19,512 nt of DNA from Sandaracinobacteroides sp041909755 (GTDB lineage Bacteria > Pseudomonadota > Alphaproteobacteria > Sphingomonadales > Sphingomonadaceae). Of this stretch, positions 1-6,055 are shown piece after piece. The notes under the pieces are model-generated. The model made no database searches, was not told where the DNA came from, and saw only the letters and a list, made by a program, of their open reading frames with translations. The stretch covers positions 1 through 19,512 of the forward strand of contig NZ_JAYRCW010000050.1 in NCBI RefSeq assembly GCF_041909755.1. Direction: 5' to 3'. Made by a program: the position numbers and the translations under genes. Numbering within the stretch: position 1 is the stretch's first letter; the number at the start of each line of letters is the position of its first letter.

Positions 1-261
1 CAGCTCCGCGCCGCCCTAGCATTATCCCAAAACTAAAATCGGAGTCGCACCCTCAGCTACTCAGCTTCCTGCCACCGCCGGCAGTCAAACCCTTTACGCA
101 ACACCACAGCACATAGGCGGTGCGGGCGGGCGGCCCCCGCTCTTCTTATCACGTGAAAAGTGTCAGCAGCCCTGCCAGCTGTCAACGCGCGCCCCAACGC
201 TTCGTCGCAAACAGGCGCTGCGCTTGGGGAAACCGGTGCCATCTGTTGCCCGAAAACATCA
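1..261. other. Gene-free left edge, no identified function
   Basis: I see no credible gene here on either strand; the open frames have shadow-like composition (Arg/Pro-rich, no domain). The first 60 bases are more A+T-rich than the rest. Bases 192-239 can fold as an imperfect stem (CCCCAA at 192-197 against TTGGGG at 234-239, extended by CGC/GCG with one bulge). Bases 149-158 read TCACGTGAAA, the core of classical parS, but the flanks do not match. An untranslated RNA or the flank of a gene outside the window are both possible; neither is shown. Confidence 0.4.
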
Positions 262-296
262 GACGGCCCGGCGGAGAGGGGGTCCGCCGGGCCGTC
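262..296 (-). terminator. Strong hairpin, probable terminator of the urcA-like gene
   Basis: Bases 262-275 and 283-296 are perfect reverse complements (14 bp, GC-rich) around a 7-nt loop. Read on the minus strand, the stem is followed by TGATGTTTTCGG, a short T-run. It lies about 60 nt beyond the stop of the minus-strand gene at 358-687, so a rho-independent terminator for that gene is the simplest reading. A plus-strand role is less likely because no plus-strand gene ends here. Confidence 0.65.
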
Positions 297-307
297 CTTC
301 TGTTCGT

Positions 308-340
308 CGCCGGGGTTGAGAGAGGGGGGATACCCCGGCG
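308..340 (-). terminator. Second hairpin just after the urcA-like stop codon
   Basis: CGCCGGGGT at 308-316 pairs perfectly with ACCCCGGCG at 332-340 (9 bp, 15-nt purine-rich loop). It starts 17 nt after the stop codon of the minus-strand gene and has no T-tract on that strand. It may protect the 3' end or act together with the stronger hairpin at 262-296; termination by this hairpin alone is doubtful. Confidence 0.4.
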
Positions 341-357
341 AACTCGAGAAGCCTGTG

Positions 358-687
358 TTACCGCGAAGCCAGCTGGGTCCGCGTCGAAAGGGCCGAAATC
401 TGGGTCCGGGCATCGGCCACCGCGTCGGCAACGCAGCGCTTGTGGGCCGAAACTTCGCCCAGGTTGCGCCAGTCCACGCCACCCTTGGCGCACACCGCGT
501 CGGCCACCGCCGCCACCCGCGCTTCCGCCGCCTTGCGGCCGGCCGGGGTGCCCAGCTCATACTTCGAAACTTCCACCTGCACGCTCGCAGCTTCGGCCGG
601 GGCCGCCGCGAAACCCAGCATCGTGGCCGAAGCCACCAGCGCCAGAACCAGGCTCGAAATCGGGTTGGTCATCGTCGTCGTGGTCAT
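358..687 (-). CDS. UrcA family protein, exported
   Basis: A 109-residue protein with an N-terminal hydrophobic segment and a likely signal-peptide cleavage after Ala-Glu-Ala near residue 33. The mature part shows the UrcA pattern: a short beta segment (VEVSKYELGTPAGRKAAEAR), then two cysteines, one in AVCAKGG and one in KRCVADA, which could form a disulfide. UrcA proteins are small secreted proteins of alphaproteobacteria whose molecular function is not established. The start at 687 is chosen because CAGGAG lies about 7 nt upstream on the minus strand and the signal peptide begins there; an in-frame upstream start at 741 lacks this support. The gene stands alone and diverges from the next gene across a 287-nt A+T-richer spacer. 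Two hairpins follow its stop. Confidence 0.8.
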   Translation of the reverse strand: MTTTTMTNPISSLVLALVASATMLGFAAAPAEAASVQVEVSKYELGTPAGRKAAEARVAAVADAVCAKGGVDWRNLGEVSAHKRCVADAVADARTQISALSTRTQLASR

Positions 688-974
688 CTTACCGCTCCTG
701 TTGATCATGTGATGCCATGTCCAATGCATCCCCCGTGCCAAGTGCCGAGCAAACTTAAATATTCCTCTATTTCAATGCGTTGTGAGTTTCCGCCGTTGAG
801 CCGACCTTTCCCCACGATGAATGCATCACGAATTTTCGGTTCATATTCCCAAACATTCGCAATTTTCCCGCGCCCCCAAATCCCCCATGCCAACTTTCCC
901 GCCCAGGGCTTGACCGGGATCAACGACAGGCCAACCCTCCCCCGCCACCGTCCTGCCAAAGCAAGGAAGCCCGA

Positions 975-1292
975 ATGACCAGCACATCAGATCTCCGCGC
1001 CCGCCTCGAAGCCCGACTGAAGGAATTGGGCGCCGAAGTGGACCGGCTCGAAGCCGAAAGCGCCCAGCCCCTCGATGCGGACTGGTCGGAACAGGCCAAC
1101 CAGATCGAGGATGTCGAAACCGCCGAGGGCCTCGAGCAGGTCCGGCTGGAAGAGGCCCGCGATATCCGCGCCGCCCTTCAGCGCATCGCCGACGGAACCT
1201 ATGGCACCTGCGCGAACTGCGGCGCCGAAATCGCCCCCGCCCGGCTGAAGGCGCTGCCCACGGCCACGCTCTGCATCAACTGCGCCCCCTGA
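975..1292 (+). CDS. TraR/DksA family C4 zinc-finger protein
   Basis: A 105-residue protein. Residues 1-70 are charged and helical, consistent with the coiled coil of DksA-like proteins. The C-terminal end carries a four-cysteine zinc finger, C79-x2-C82-x17-C100-x2-C103, in the usual TraR/DksA spacing. These proteins bind RNA polymerase through its secondary channel and adjust transcription, often with ppGpp. At this length it is one of the short DksA-like paralogues (usual DksA about 150 residues), so equivalence to DksA is not claimed. AAGGAAG at 961-967 precedes the ATG by 7 nt. It is the first gene of a plus-strand series that runs to parB; the next start is 53 nt downstream. Confidence 0.88.
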   Translation: MTSTSDLRARLEARLKELGAEVDRLEAESAQPLDADWSEQANQIEDVETAEGLEQVRLEEARDIRAALQRIADGTYGTCANCGAEIAPARLKALPTATLCINCAP

Positions 1293-1316
1293 AGCCGCCC
1301 GCCACGCCCTTGACTC

Positions 1317-1337
1317 GGCTGGGGCAAACCCCCAGCC
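1317..1337 (+). promoter_or_regulatory. Leader hairpin before the DUF2721 gene
   Basis: GGCTGGGG (1317-1324) and CCCCAGCC (1330-1337) form a perfect 8-bp stem with a 5-nt loop, ending 8 nt before the ATG at 1346. No T-tract follows, so it is not a standard terminator. It occupies the place where a Shine-Dalgarno sequence would be expected. Confidence 0.4.
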
Positions 1338-1345
1338 ATGGCGCG

Positions 1346-1837
1346 ATGTTCCCGCTGAACGATCCCAACGTCCCGGTCCTGGCGCAGACGATCCAGCTCG
1401 CGATCGCGCCCGTTTTCCTGCTCACCGCGATCGGGGCCTTCCTGTCCGCCATCACCACGCGCCTCGGCCGCGTCATCGATCGCGCCCGGAAGCTGGAATC
1501 GATCGAACCCCGCGATGATCAGGAACGCACCCTCATCACCAACGAGCTCGCGGTGCTGGATCGCCGCATGCTGCTCGCCAACCGCGCCGTCGGCCTCTCC
1601 GTCGCTTCCGCACTCACCATCTGCTCGCTGATCACCGTCCTGTTCATCTCCGCCGTCAGCCCGCTGCACCCCGATCAGCTGGTGCCGATCCTCTTCATCC
1701 TCGCCCTCCTGCTGCTGATGGCCTCGCTGTTCGCCTTCTCGCTGGAGGTCCGCATTTCCATCCGCACCGTCCGCGTCCGCGCGGAACTCATCCGCCATGC
1801 CCCCCGCCCGCCGGGGGACATCAGCTTCCGATCCTGA
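1346..1837 (+). CDS. DUF2721 family membrane protein
   Basis: A 163-residue integral membrane protein. The first segment (about residues 11-35) contains the family pattern IQLAIAPVFLLTAIGAFLSA followed by TRLGRVIDRAR, typical of DUF2721. Two more hydrophobic segments lie near residues 80-105 and 113-135. Function is unknown in the family. The ATG at 1346 is preferred because the conserved domain starts a few residues later; a TTG at 1310 in the same frame would add 12 residues with no ribosome-binding site. No clear Shine-Dalgarno precedes the ATG either; a stable hairpin at 1317-1337 sits there instead. The next gene starts 16 nt after the stop, so co-transcription is likely. Confidence 0.8.
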   Translation: MFPLNDPNVPVLAQTIQLAIAPVFLLTAIGAFLSAITTRLGRVIDRARKLESIEPRDDQERTLITNELAVLDRRMLLANRAVGLSVASALTICSLITVLFISAVSPLHPDQLVPILFILALLLLMASLFAFSLEVRISIRTVRVRAELIRHAPRPPGDISFRS

Positions 1838-1853
1838 TCGAAGGGAACGCCAG

Positions 1854-2117
1854 ATGAAGTTCGAAGTCGAAATCGAAGCCACCCCGGCCGAAGCCCGCGC
1901 CTTCCTCGGCCTGCCCGATCTCACCCCGCTGCACGAAGCCTGGGTGGAACGGATGAAGGCCTTCACCATCGATGGCCCCCGGCCGGAAGACTGGCAGAAG
2001 CTGATGAAGACCTGGACAGGCGGCGTCCCTGGCATGAACGAAGGCATCGAAGCCTGGGGCAAGATGATGATGACAGCGATGACCCCGCCGTCTCCAAAGG
2101 CCGACAAGAAGGACTGA
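1854..2117 (+). CDS. Small conserved protein, DUF6489-like
   Basis: An 87-residue soluble protein with no signal peptide or membrane segment. It begins with a beta-like stretch (MKFEVEIEATPAEARAFLGL), continues with FLGLPDLTPLHEAW, and has a helical, Met-rich second half ending in a Lys/Asp tail. The start pattern and position before mnmE resemble the DUF6489 family of sphingomonads; this match is from memory and not verified. Function is unknown. AAGGGA at 1841-1846 is 7 nt before the ATG. Its stop (TGA, 2115-2117) is in the same reading frame as mnmE, whose apparent CTG start is only 6 nt further on, so translation of the two is probably coupled. Confidence 0.7.
   Translation: MKFEVEIEATPAEARAFLGLPDLTPLHEAWVERMKAFTIDGPRPEDWQKLMKTWTGGVPGMNEGIEAWGKMMMTAMTPPSPKADKKD
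2106..2113 (+). promoter_or_regulatory. Ribosome-binding site deciding the mnmE CTG start
   Basis: AAGAAGGA lies inside the last codons of the preceding gene and ends 10 nt before the CTG at 2124. It is the only good Shine-Dalgarno near the expected MnmE N-terminus. Confidence 0.6.
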
Positions 2118-2123
2118 CCGGCC

Positions 2124-3404
2124 CTGTCCACCCCGATCTTCGCCCTTTCGTCCGGTCCGCCGCCCGCCGGCGTCGCCGTCATCCGCCTCAGCGGAACGGG
2201 CGTTTTCGATATCGTCCGACGCATCACCGGCTCCCGGCGCCTCCCCCCGGCCCGGGAAGCCCGGCTGCGCACCCTGTATCGCCCGGCGGATCACGCCCCG
2301 CTCGATCAGGCGCTCGTCCTCATCTTCCCCGGGCCGAACAGTTTCACGGGCGAGGATTCCGCCGAGCTCCATTGCCACGGCAGCCCAGCCACCGTTTCCG
2401 CGGTGCAGGCCGCCCTCTCCGCGCTTGGCGCACGCCCGGCCGAAGCCGGCGAATTCACCCGACGCGCCTTCGAATCCGGCCGCCTCGATCTCACCCAGGT
2501 CGAGGCCCTCTCCGATCTCATCGCCGCGGAAACCGATCTCCAGCGCGATCAGGCCCTCGCCCAGGCCGGCGGCCGCCTGCGCGATCTCGCCGAAAGCTGG
2601 CGGGATCAACTCGTCGCCCTGATGGCCGATATCGAAGCCCAGCTCGACTTTTCCGATGAAGGCGATGTCGAATCCGCAGGCACCCACGCCGAAGCGCTCC
2701 GGGCAGGCCCGCTCGCCGCGCTGGCCGCCAGCATGGCAACGGCACTTGAAGGCGCCGCCATCGCAGAGCGCATCCGCCACGGGCTCGTCATCGCCGTCAC
2801 CGGCCCGCCAAATGCCGGAAAATCCAGCCTGATCAATTCGTTGGCCCGCCGGGATGTCGCCATCGTCACGCCCCACGCAGGCACGACCCGCGACGTGATC
2901 GAAGTGCATCTCGATCTCGGCGGTCTTCCCGCCCTCCTGCTCGATACAGCCGGCTTGCGCGAAACCGAAGATCCGATCGAAGCCGAAGGCATCGCCCGCG
3001 CACGGGCGCGGGCCAGCACCGCCGATCTCGTCCTCGATCTCGGCCCCGGCGGAAATGTCGTCAACAGGATCGATGAAAGCGGCGACGCCCCCGGCTTCCA
3101 CAGCGGTCGCCTCCATATCTCGGCCCGGACCGGCGCCGGCCTCCCCGAACTGGAGGCGTGGCTGGCGGATTGGGCCAGCGCCCGGATTCCATCCGGGGAG
3201 CCGCCTGCCGTCACCACCGCGCGGCAGCAGCACCTGATCGAAGCGGCGCTCGAAGCGGTCCGCTCCGCCCTCCTCCACCGCGATCCCGTCCTCATGGCGG
3301 AAGATCTCCGAACGGCCGCCCACGCGCTCGGCCGCCTGTCCGGCCGGATCGATCCAGAGGTCGTTCTGGGGGCCATCTTCTCCCGCTTCTGTATCGGAAA
3401 ATAG
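2124..3404 (+). CDS. mnmE: tRNA modification GTPase MnmE (apparent CTG start)
   Basis: MnmE acts with MnmG to place an aminomethyl-type group on the wobble uridine (U34) of certain tRNAs, using methylene-tetrahydrofolate. Read from CTG the product is 426 residues. The N-terminus STPIFALSSG...AVIRLSG is the usual MnmE opening. The G domain has the P-loop GPPNAGKS at 227-234, TTRD at 254-257 (G2), DTAG at 274-277 (G3), NRID at 314-317 (G4, normally NKxD) and SARTG (G5). It ends with the conserved FCIGK, Cys423 being the family cysteine. No ATG, GTG or TTG occurs in frame until GTG at 2403, which would delete most of the folate-binding domain. The stretch between G3 and G4 is shorter than in E. 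coli MnmE. The three parS-like sites follow the stop. Confidence 0.93.
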   Translation: MSTPIFALSSGPPPAGVAVIRLSGTGVFDIVRRITGSRRLPPAREARLRTLYRPADHAPLDQALVLIFPGPNSFTGEDSAELHCHGSPATVSAVQAALSALGARPAEAGEFTRRAFESGRLDLTQVEALSDLIAAETDLQRDQALAQAGGRLRDLAESWRDQLVALMADIEAQLDFSDEGDVESAGTHAEALRAGPLAALAASMATALEGAAIAERIRHGLVIAVTGPPNAGKSSLINSLARRDVAIVTPHAGTTRDVIEVHLDLGGLPALLLDTAGLRETEDPIEAEGIARARARASTADLVLDLGPGGNVVNRIDESGDAPGFHSGRLHISARTGAGLPELEAWLADWASARIPSGEPPAVTTARQQHLIEAALEAVRSALLHRDPVLMAEDLRTAAHALGRLSGRIDPEVVLGAIFSRFCIGK

Positions 3405-3420
3405 GGCCTCCGGGCCAGAT

Positions 3421-3436
3421 TGTTCCACGTGGAACA
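3421..3436. other. parS: parS site 1 (perfect), mnmE-mnmG spacer
   Basis: TGTTCCACGTGGAACA, a perfect 16-bp palindrome, extended to 20 bp (3419-3438) by flanking AT on each side. It matches the chromosomal parS consensus bound by ParB (classical form TGTTTCACGTGAAACA, with CACGTG at the centre). It lies 16 nt after the mnmE stop. Confidence 0.9.
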
Positions 3437-3453
3437 ATTTCGAACCGGGCAAA

Positions 3454-3469
3454 TGTTCCACGTGGAACA
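3454..3469. other. parS: parS site 2 (perfect), mnmE-mnmG spacer
   Basis: A second identical copy of TGTTCCACGTGGAACA, 33 bp from the first measured start to start, which is close to three helical turns. It lies in the mnmE-mnmG spacer and overlaps no coding sequence. Confidence 0.9.
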
Positions 3470-3506
3470 ATCGCCCGGTTCCCCTCCCCCAATCCCGCAT
3501 CCCGAT

Positions 3507-3522
3507 TGTTCCACATGGAACA
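3507..3522. other. parS: parS site 3 (one mismatch), before mnmG
   Basis: TGTTCCACATGGAACA differs from the other copies by one base in the central hexamer (CACGTG to CACATG). ParB contacts this core, so binding may be weaker. The change also creates an ATG (3515-3517) opening a nine-codon frame that ends across the mnmG start codon. The site ends 18 nt before the mnmG GTG. Confidence 0.75.
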
Positions 3523-3540
3523 TTCCGCTAAGGGACGGGC

Positions 3541-5364
3541 GTGATTCCCCATGATGTCATCGTGATCGGCGGCGGCCACGCCGGCTGTGAAGCTGCCTGT
3601 GCGGCTGCCCGGACCGGCGCGCACGTCGCCCTCATCACATACCGCACAGACAATATCGGGCAGATGAGCTGCAACCCGGCCATCGGAGGTCTTGGCAAGG
3701 GCCACCTCGTCCGCGAGATCGATGCAATGGACGGCATCATGGGCCGCGCGGCCGACAGGGCCGGGATCCAGTTCCGCCTGCTGAACCGCAGCCGGGGCGC
3801 CGCCGTCCAGGGCCCACGTGCCCAGGCAGACCGGAAACTCTATGCGACCTCGATCCGCGCCCAGGTCGCCGCAGCCGGCGTCGAGATCATCGAAGCAGAG
3901 GTGACCGATCTTCTCGTCCGCAACAACCGCTGCTCTGGCGTCCAGACCAGCCGGGGGCCAATCGAGGCCAGGGCTGTCATCCTTACCACCGGCACCTTTC
4001 TCGGTGGCGTGATGCACATCGGCGAACGCCAGATTCCGGGCGGGCGCGTCGGGGAAGATGGCGCGTCGGCCCTGTCTGCCAGGCTGCGGGCCCTCGGCCT
4101 TCCCATCGGTCGCCTCAAGACGGGCACGCCCCCGCGCCTCGACGGGCGGACGATCGACTGGGCCAATCTCGAGCGACAACCCGGAGACGCGGTACCCGCC
4201 TATTTCTCCGCGCTCACCCGCACCACCGGAACGCCGCAAGTCGATTGCTACATCACCCGCACGACGCAGGCGACACACGACATTATCCGCCAGAGCATCC
4301 ACCGTTCCCCGATGTATGCCGGCCGGATTGAAGGCGTTGGCCCGCGCTATTGTCCCTCCGTCGAAGACAAGGTGATGCGCTTCGGCGACCGGGATGGCCA
4401 CCAGGTCTTTCTGGAACCCGAAGGGCTGGACGATCCGCTCATCTACCCCAACGGAATCTCGACAAGCCTGCCGCCAGAGGTTCAGGCCGATATCGTCCGC
4501 TCCATCCCCGGACTTGAACACTGCCGCATCGTTCAGCCGGGTTATGCCGTCGAATATGATTATGTCGATCCACGCGCACTGGATGCAACGCTTCAACTGC
4601 AGGCGCTTCCGGGGCTGTGGCTCGCCGGTCAGGTGAACGGCACCACCGGATATGAGGAAGCGGCCGCGCAGGGCCTGGTCGCGGGCCTGAACGCCGCCGG
4701 CCGCCATTGGGCCCCGGACAGGGCCGACAGCTATATCGGCGTCATGGTGGACGATCTCGTCACGCATGGCGTGTCGGAACCCTATCGCATGTTCACATCC
4801 CGTGCCGAATTCCGGCTGCGGCTGCGCGCCGACAACGCTGACATGCGGCTGACCCCGGTCGGCGAGCGGCTTGGCTGTATCGGCCCCGAACGAGCCAGGA
4901 TCTTCCAGCAGCGTGCCGCGGAGATCGAGAAGCTGAGCGCGGAGCTGAAAGGCGCCCGCGTGCCGGCAGCCGCCATACCCGAAGTGAAGGGCGACGGCAT
5001 TGCCCGTCCCCTGTGGGAATGGGCCCGTTTCCCCGGTGTGGACTGGGCTGTCCTCCAACGCGCCAGGCCGGAGCTGGAGGCCGCCCCGTCCGTCGTCGAA
5101 ACCGTCCTGACCGACGCGGCCTATGCCGTCTATCTTGACCGGCAGGCCCAGGATGTTGCCCGCGTCCGGCAGGATGAAGCGGTAATTGTTCCACGTGGAA
5201 CAATTTTCCGCGATATCCCCGGCCTCTCCAACGAAATGGCCGAACGGCTGCAATCGGCACAGCCCGAAACGCTTGGTCAGGCCGCCCGGGTTCGCGGCGT
5301 GACACCGGCTGCCGTAACGGCGCTTCTTGCCTGGATCCGCAAGCAACAGCTCTCCGCCGCCTGA
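3541..5364 (+). CDS. mnmG: tRNA uridine-5-carboxymethylaminomethyl synthesis enzyme MnmG
   Basis: FAD-dependent partner of MnmE in wobble-uridine modification of tRNA; also called GidA. The 607-residue product has the N-terminal dinucleotide motif GGGHAG (10-15), the block GQMSCNPAIGGLGKGH with Cys44, LKTGTPPRLDGRTI, the YCPSVEDK block with Cys271, and a C-terminal helical part ending VRGVTPAAVTALLAW. Cys44 and Cys271 match the two conserved family cysteines. The GTG start is supported by AAGGGA at 3530-3535, 5 nt upstream, and by the FAD motif directly following. A perfect parS palindrome is embedded in its coding sequence at 5187-5202, read as VPRGT at residues 550-554, just before GLSNEM. 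The antisense strand is open over most of the gene, which is a composition effect. Confidence 0.96.
   Translation: MIPHDVIVIGGGHAGCEAACAAARTGAHVALITYRTDNIGQMSCNPAIGGLGKGHLVREIDAMDGIMGRAADRAGIQFRLLNRSRGAAVQGPRAQADRKLYATSIRAQVAAAGVEIIEAEVTDLLVRNNRCSGVQTSRGPIEARAVILTTGTFLGGVMHIGERQIPGGRVGEDGASALSARLRALGLPIGRLKTGTPPRLDGRTIDWANLERQPGDAVPAYFSALTRTTGTPQVDCYITRTTQATHDIIRQSIHRSPMYAGRIEGVGPRYCPSVEDKVMRFGDRDGHQVFLEPEGLDDPLIYPNGISTSLPPEVQADIVRSIPGLEHCRIVQPGYAVEYDYVDPRALDATLQLQALPGLWLAGQVNGTTGYEEAAAQGLVAGLNAAGRHWAPDRADSYIGVMVDDLVTHGVSEPYRMFTSRAEFRLRLRADNADMRLTPVGERLGCIGPERARIFQQRAAEIEKLSAELKGARVPAAAIPEVKGDGIARPLWEWARFPGVDWAVLQRARPELEAAPSVVETVLTDAAYAVYLDRQAQDVARVRQDEAVIVPRGTIFRDIPGLSNEMAERLQSAQPETLGQAARVRGVTPAAVTALLAWIRKQQLSAA
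5187..5202. other. parS: parS site 4 (perfect), inside mnmG
   Basis: TGTTCCACGTGGAACA within the mnmG coding sequence. It is translated GTT-CCA-CGT-GGA-ACA, giving Val550-Pro-Arg-Gly-Thr554, and lies between two conserved C-terminal blocks. With flanks it reads ATTGTTCCACGTGGAACAAT, a 20-bp palindrome identical to that of site 1. Confidence 0.9.
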
Positions 5365-5428
5365 AACCGCCGGCCCGGGCCGAAAACTGTGGATGGCTGG
5401 GACAAAGGCCTTTCATCCATCCGCCAAT

Positions 5429-5444
5429 TGTTCCACGTGGAACA
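5429..5444. other. parS: parS site 5 (perfect), covering the rsmG ribosome-binding site
   Basis: TGTTCCACGTGGAACA ends 2 nt before the rsmG ATG at 5447. The GGAA of its right arm (5439-5442) is the only Shine-Dalgarno-like sequence at a suitable distance. In RNA the two arms can pair (6 bp around ACGU), which would hide this GGAA. Confidence 0.9.
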
Positions 5445-5446
5445 TT

Positions 5447-6055
5447 ATGGACCGCGGGGCCTTCGAAGCTGAGTTCAATGTTCCACGTGGAACAATTTCC
5501 CGGCTCGACCGCTACGAGGCGTTGCTGACGGACTGGCAGAGCCGCATGAATCTCGTCGGACCGGCCACGCTTTCGGATGTCTGGGGCCGGCATTTCGCTG
5601 ACAGCGCGCAACTGACCCGGCTGGTTCCGCAGGGCCTGTCATGGCTGGACATCGGGGCCGGGGGCGGGTTTCCGGGAATGGTCCTGGCGGCGATGGGATG
5701 GGGCCGGATCGTCCTCGTCGATTCCATCGCCAAGAAGTGCCGCTTCCTTGAGGCCGTCCGCGATGAGCTGGATCTGCGCGATTGCGCCACCGTCATCAAT
5801 GGTCGGGTCGAGCAGTTGCCGACATTGGGCGTCGATGTCGCCACTGCGCGCGCAGCGGCCCCGTTGGCCACCTTGTTCGACTGGGCCATTCGCCACGTCC
5901 GGCCCGGCGGGCAGTTCGTCTTCCTGAAGGGCCGCCGCTGGGCGGAGGAGGTTGACGAAGCCAGCCGACATTTCATCTTCGATCTGGAACCGCACGAGAG
6001 CCTGACCGATCCCGATGGCCGGGTTCTCGTTGCCAACAATGTAAAGAGGCGCTGA
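5447..6055 (+). CDS. rsmG: 16S rRNA (guanine527-N7)-methyltransferase RsmG
   Basis: Methylates N7 of G527 in 16S rRNA with S-adenosylmethionine; also called GidB. The 202-residue product contains the SAM-binding motif LDIGAGGGFPG at 67-77 preceded by MNLVGPATLSDVWGRHFADS, both hallmark RsmG blocks. The start is the ATG at 5447: it gives the usual length, and a longer frame from 5327 would overlap mnmG. Residues 12-16 (VPRGT) are encoded by a parS palindrome at 5479-5494, where alphaproteobacterial RsmG proteins often read VSRET. The final TGA overlaps the parA ATG by one base (TGATG), indicating translational coupling. AAAGAGG at 6043-6049, inside the rsmG end, serves parA. Confidence 0.95.
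   Translation: MDRGAFEAEFNVPRGTISRLDRYEALLTDWQSRMNLVGPATLSDVWGRHFADSAQLTRLVPQGLSWLDIGAGGGFPGMVLAAMGWGRIVLVDSIAKKCRFLEAVRDELDLRDCATVINGRVEQLPTLGVDVATARAAAPLATLFDWAIRHVRPGGQFVFLKGRRWAEEVDEASRHFIFDLEPHESLTDPDGRVLVANNVKRR
5479..5494. other. parS: parS site 6 (perfect), inside the start of rsmG
   Basis: TGTTCCACGTGGAACA within codons 11-16 of rsmG, read as (N)VPRGT, and 50 bp from site 5 start to start. The same reading frame as in mnmG is used. Confidence 0.9.

Noticed and set aside
231..260. GGGGAAACCGGTGCC resembling part of a cobalamin riboswitch
   Set aside because: The conserved B12 box and the remaining core are absent, and no downstream plus-strand gene fits.
910..915. TTGACC as a -35 box before the DksA-like gene
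   Set aside because: No acceptable -10 element at 16-18 nt downstream.
1821..3500. Long antisense frame (559 codons) over mnmE, and a similar one over DUF2721/DUF6489
   Set aside because: Composition shadows of well-supported plus-strand genes; no domain and no start signal.
3815..3820. CACGTG inside mnmG as another parS
   Set aside because: The flanks (GGCC/CCCA) do not match the TGTT/AACA arms.
3292..5346. Long open frame (684 codons) antisense to mnmG
   Set aside because: It mirrors mnmG in a high-GC gene, has no recognisable domain, and mnmG is certain on the other strand.
5388..5396. TGTGGATGG as a DnaA box (also TTATCAACG in parB and TTATCCCAA near base 22)
   Set aside because: Each matches only seven of nine positions and they are isolated; no cluster and no A+T-rich unwinding region, so no origin is called.
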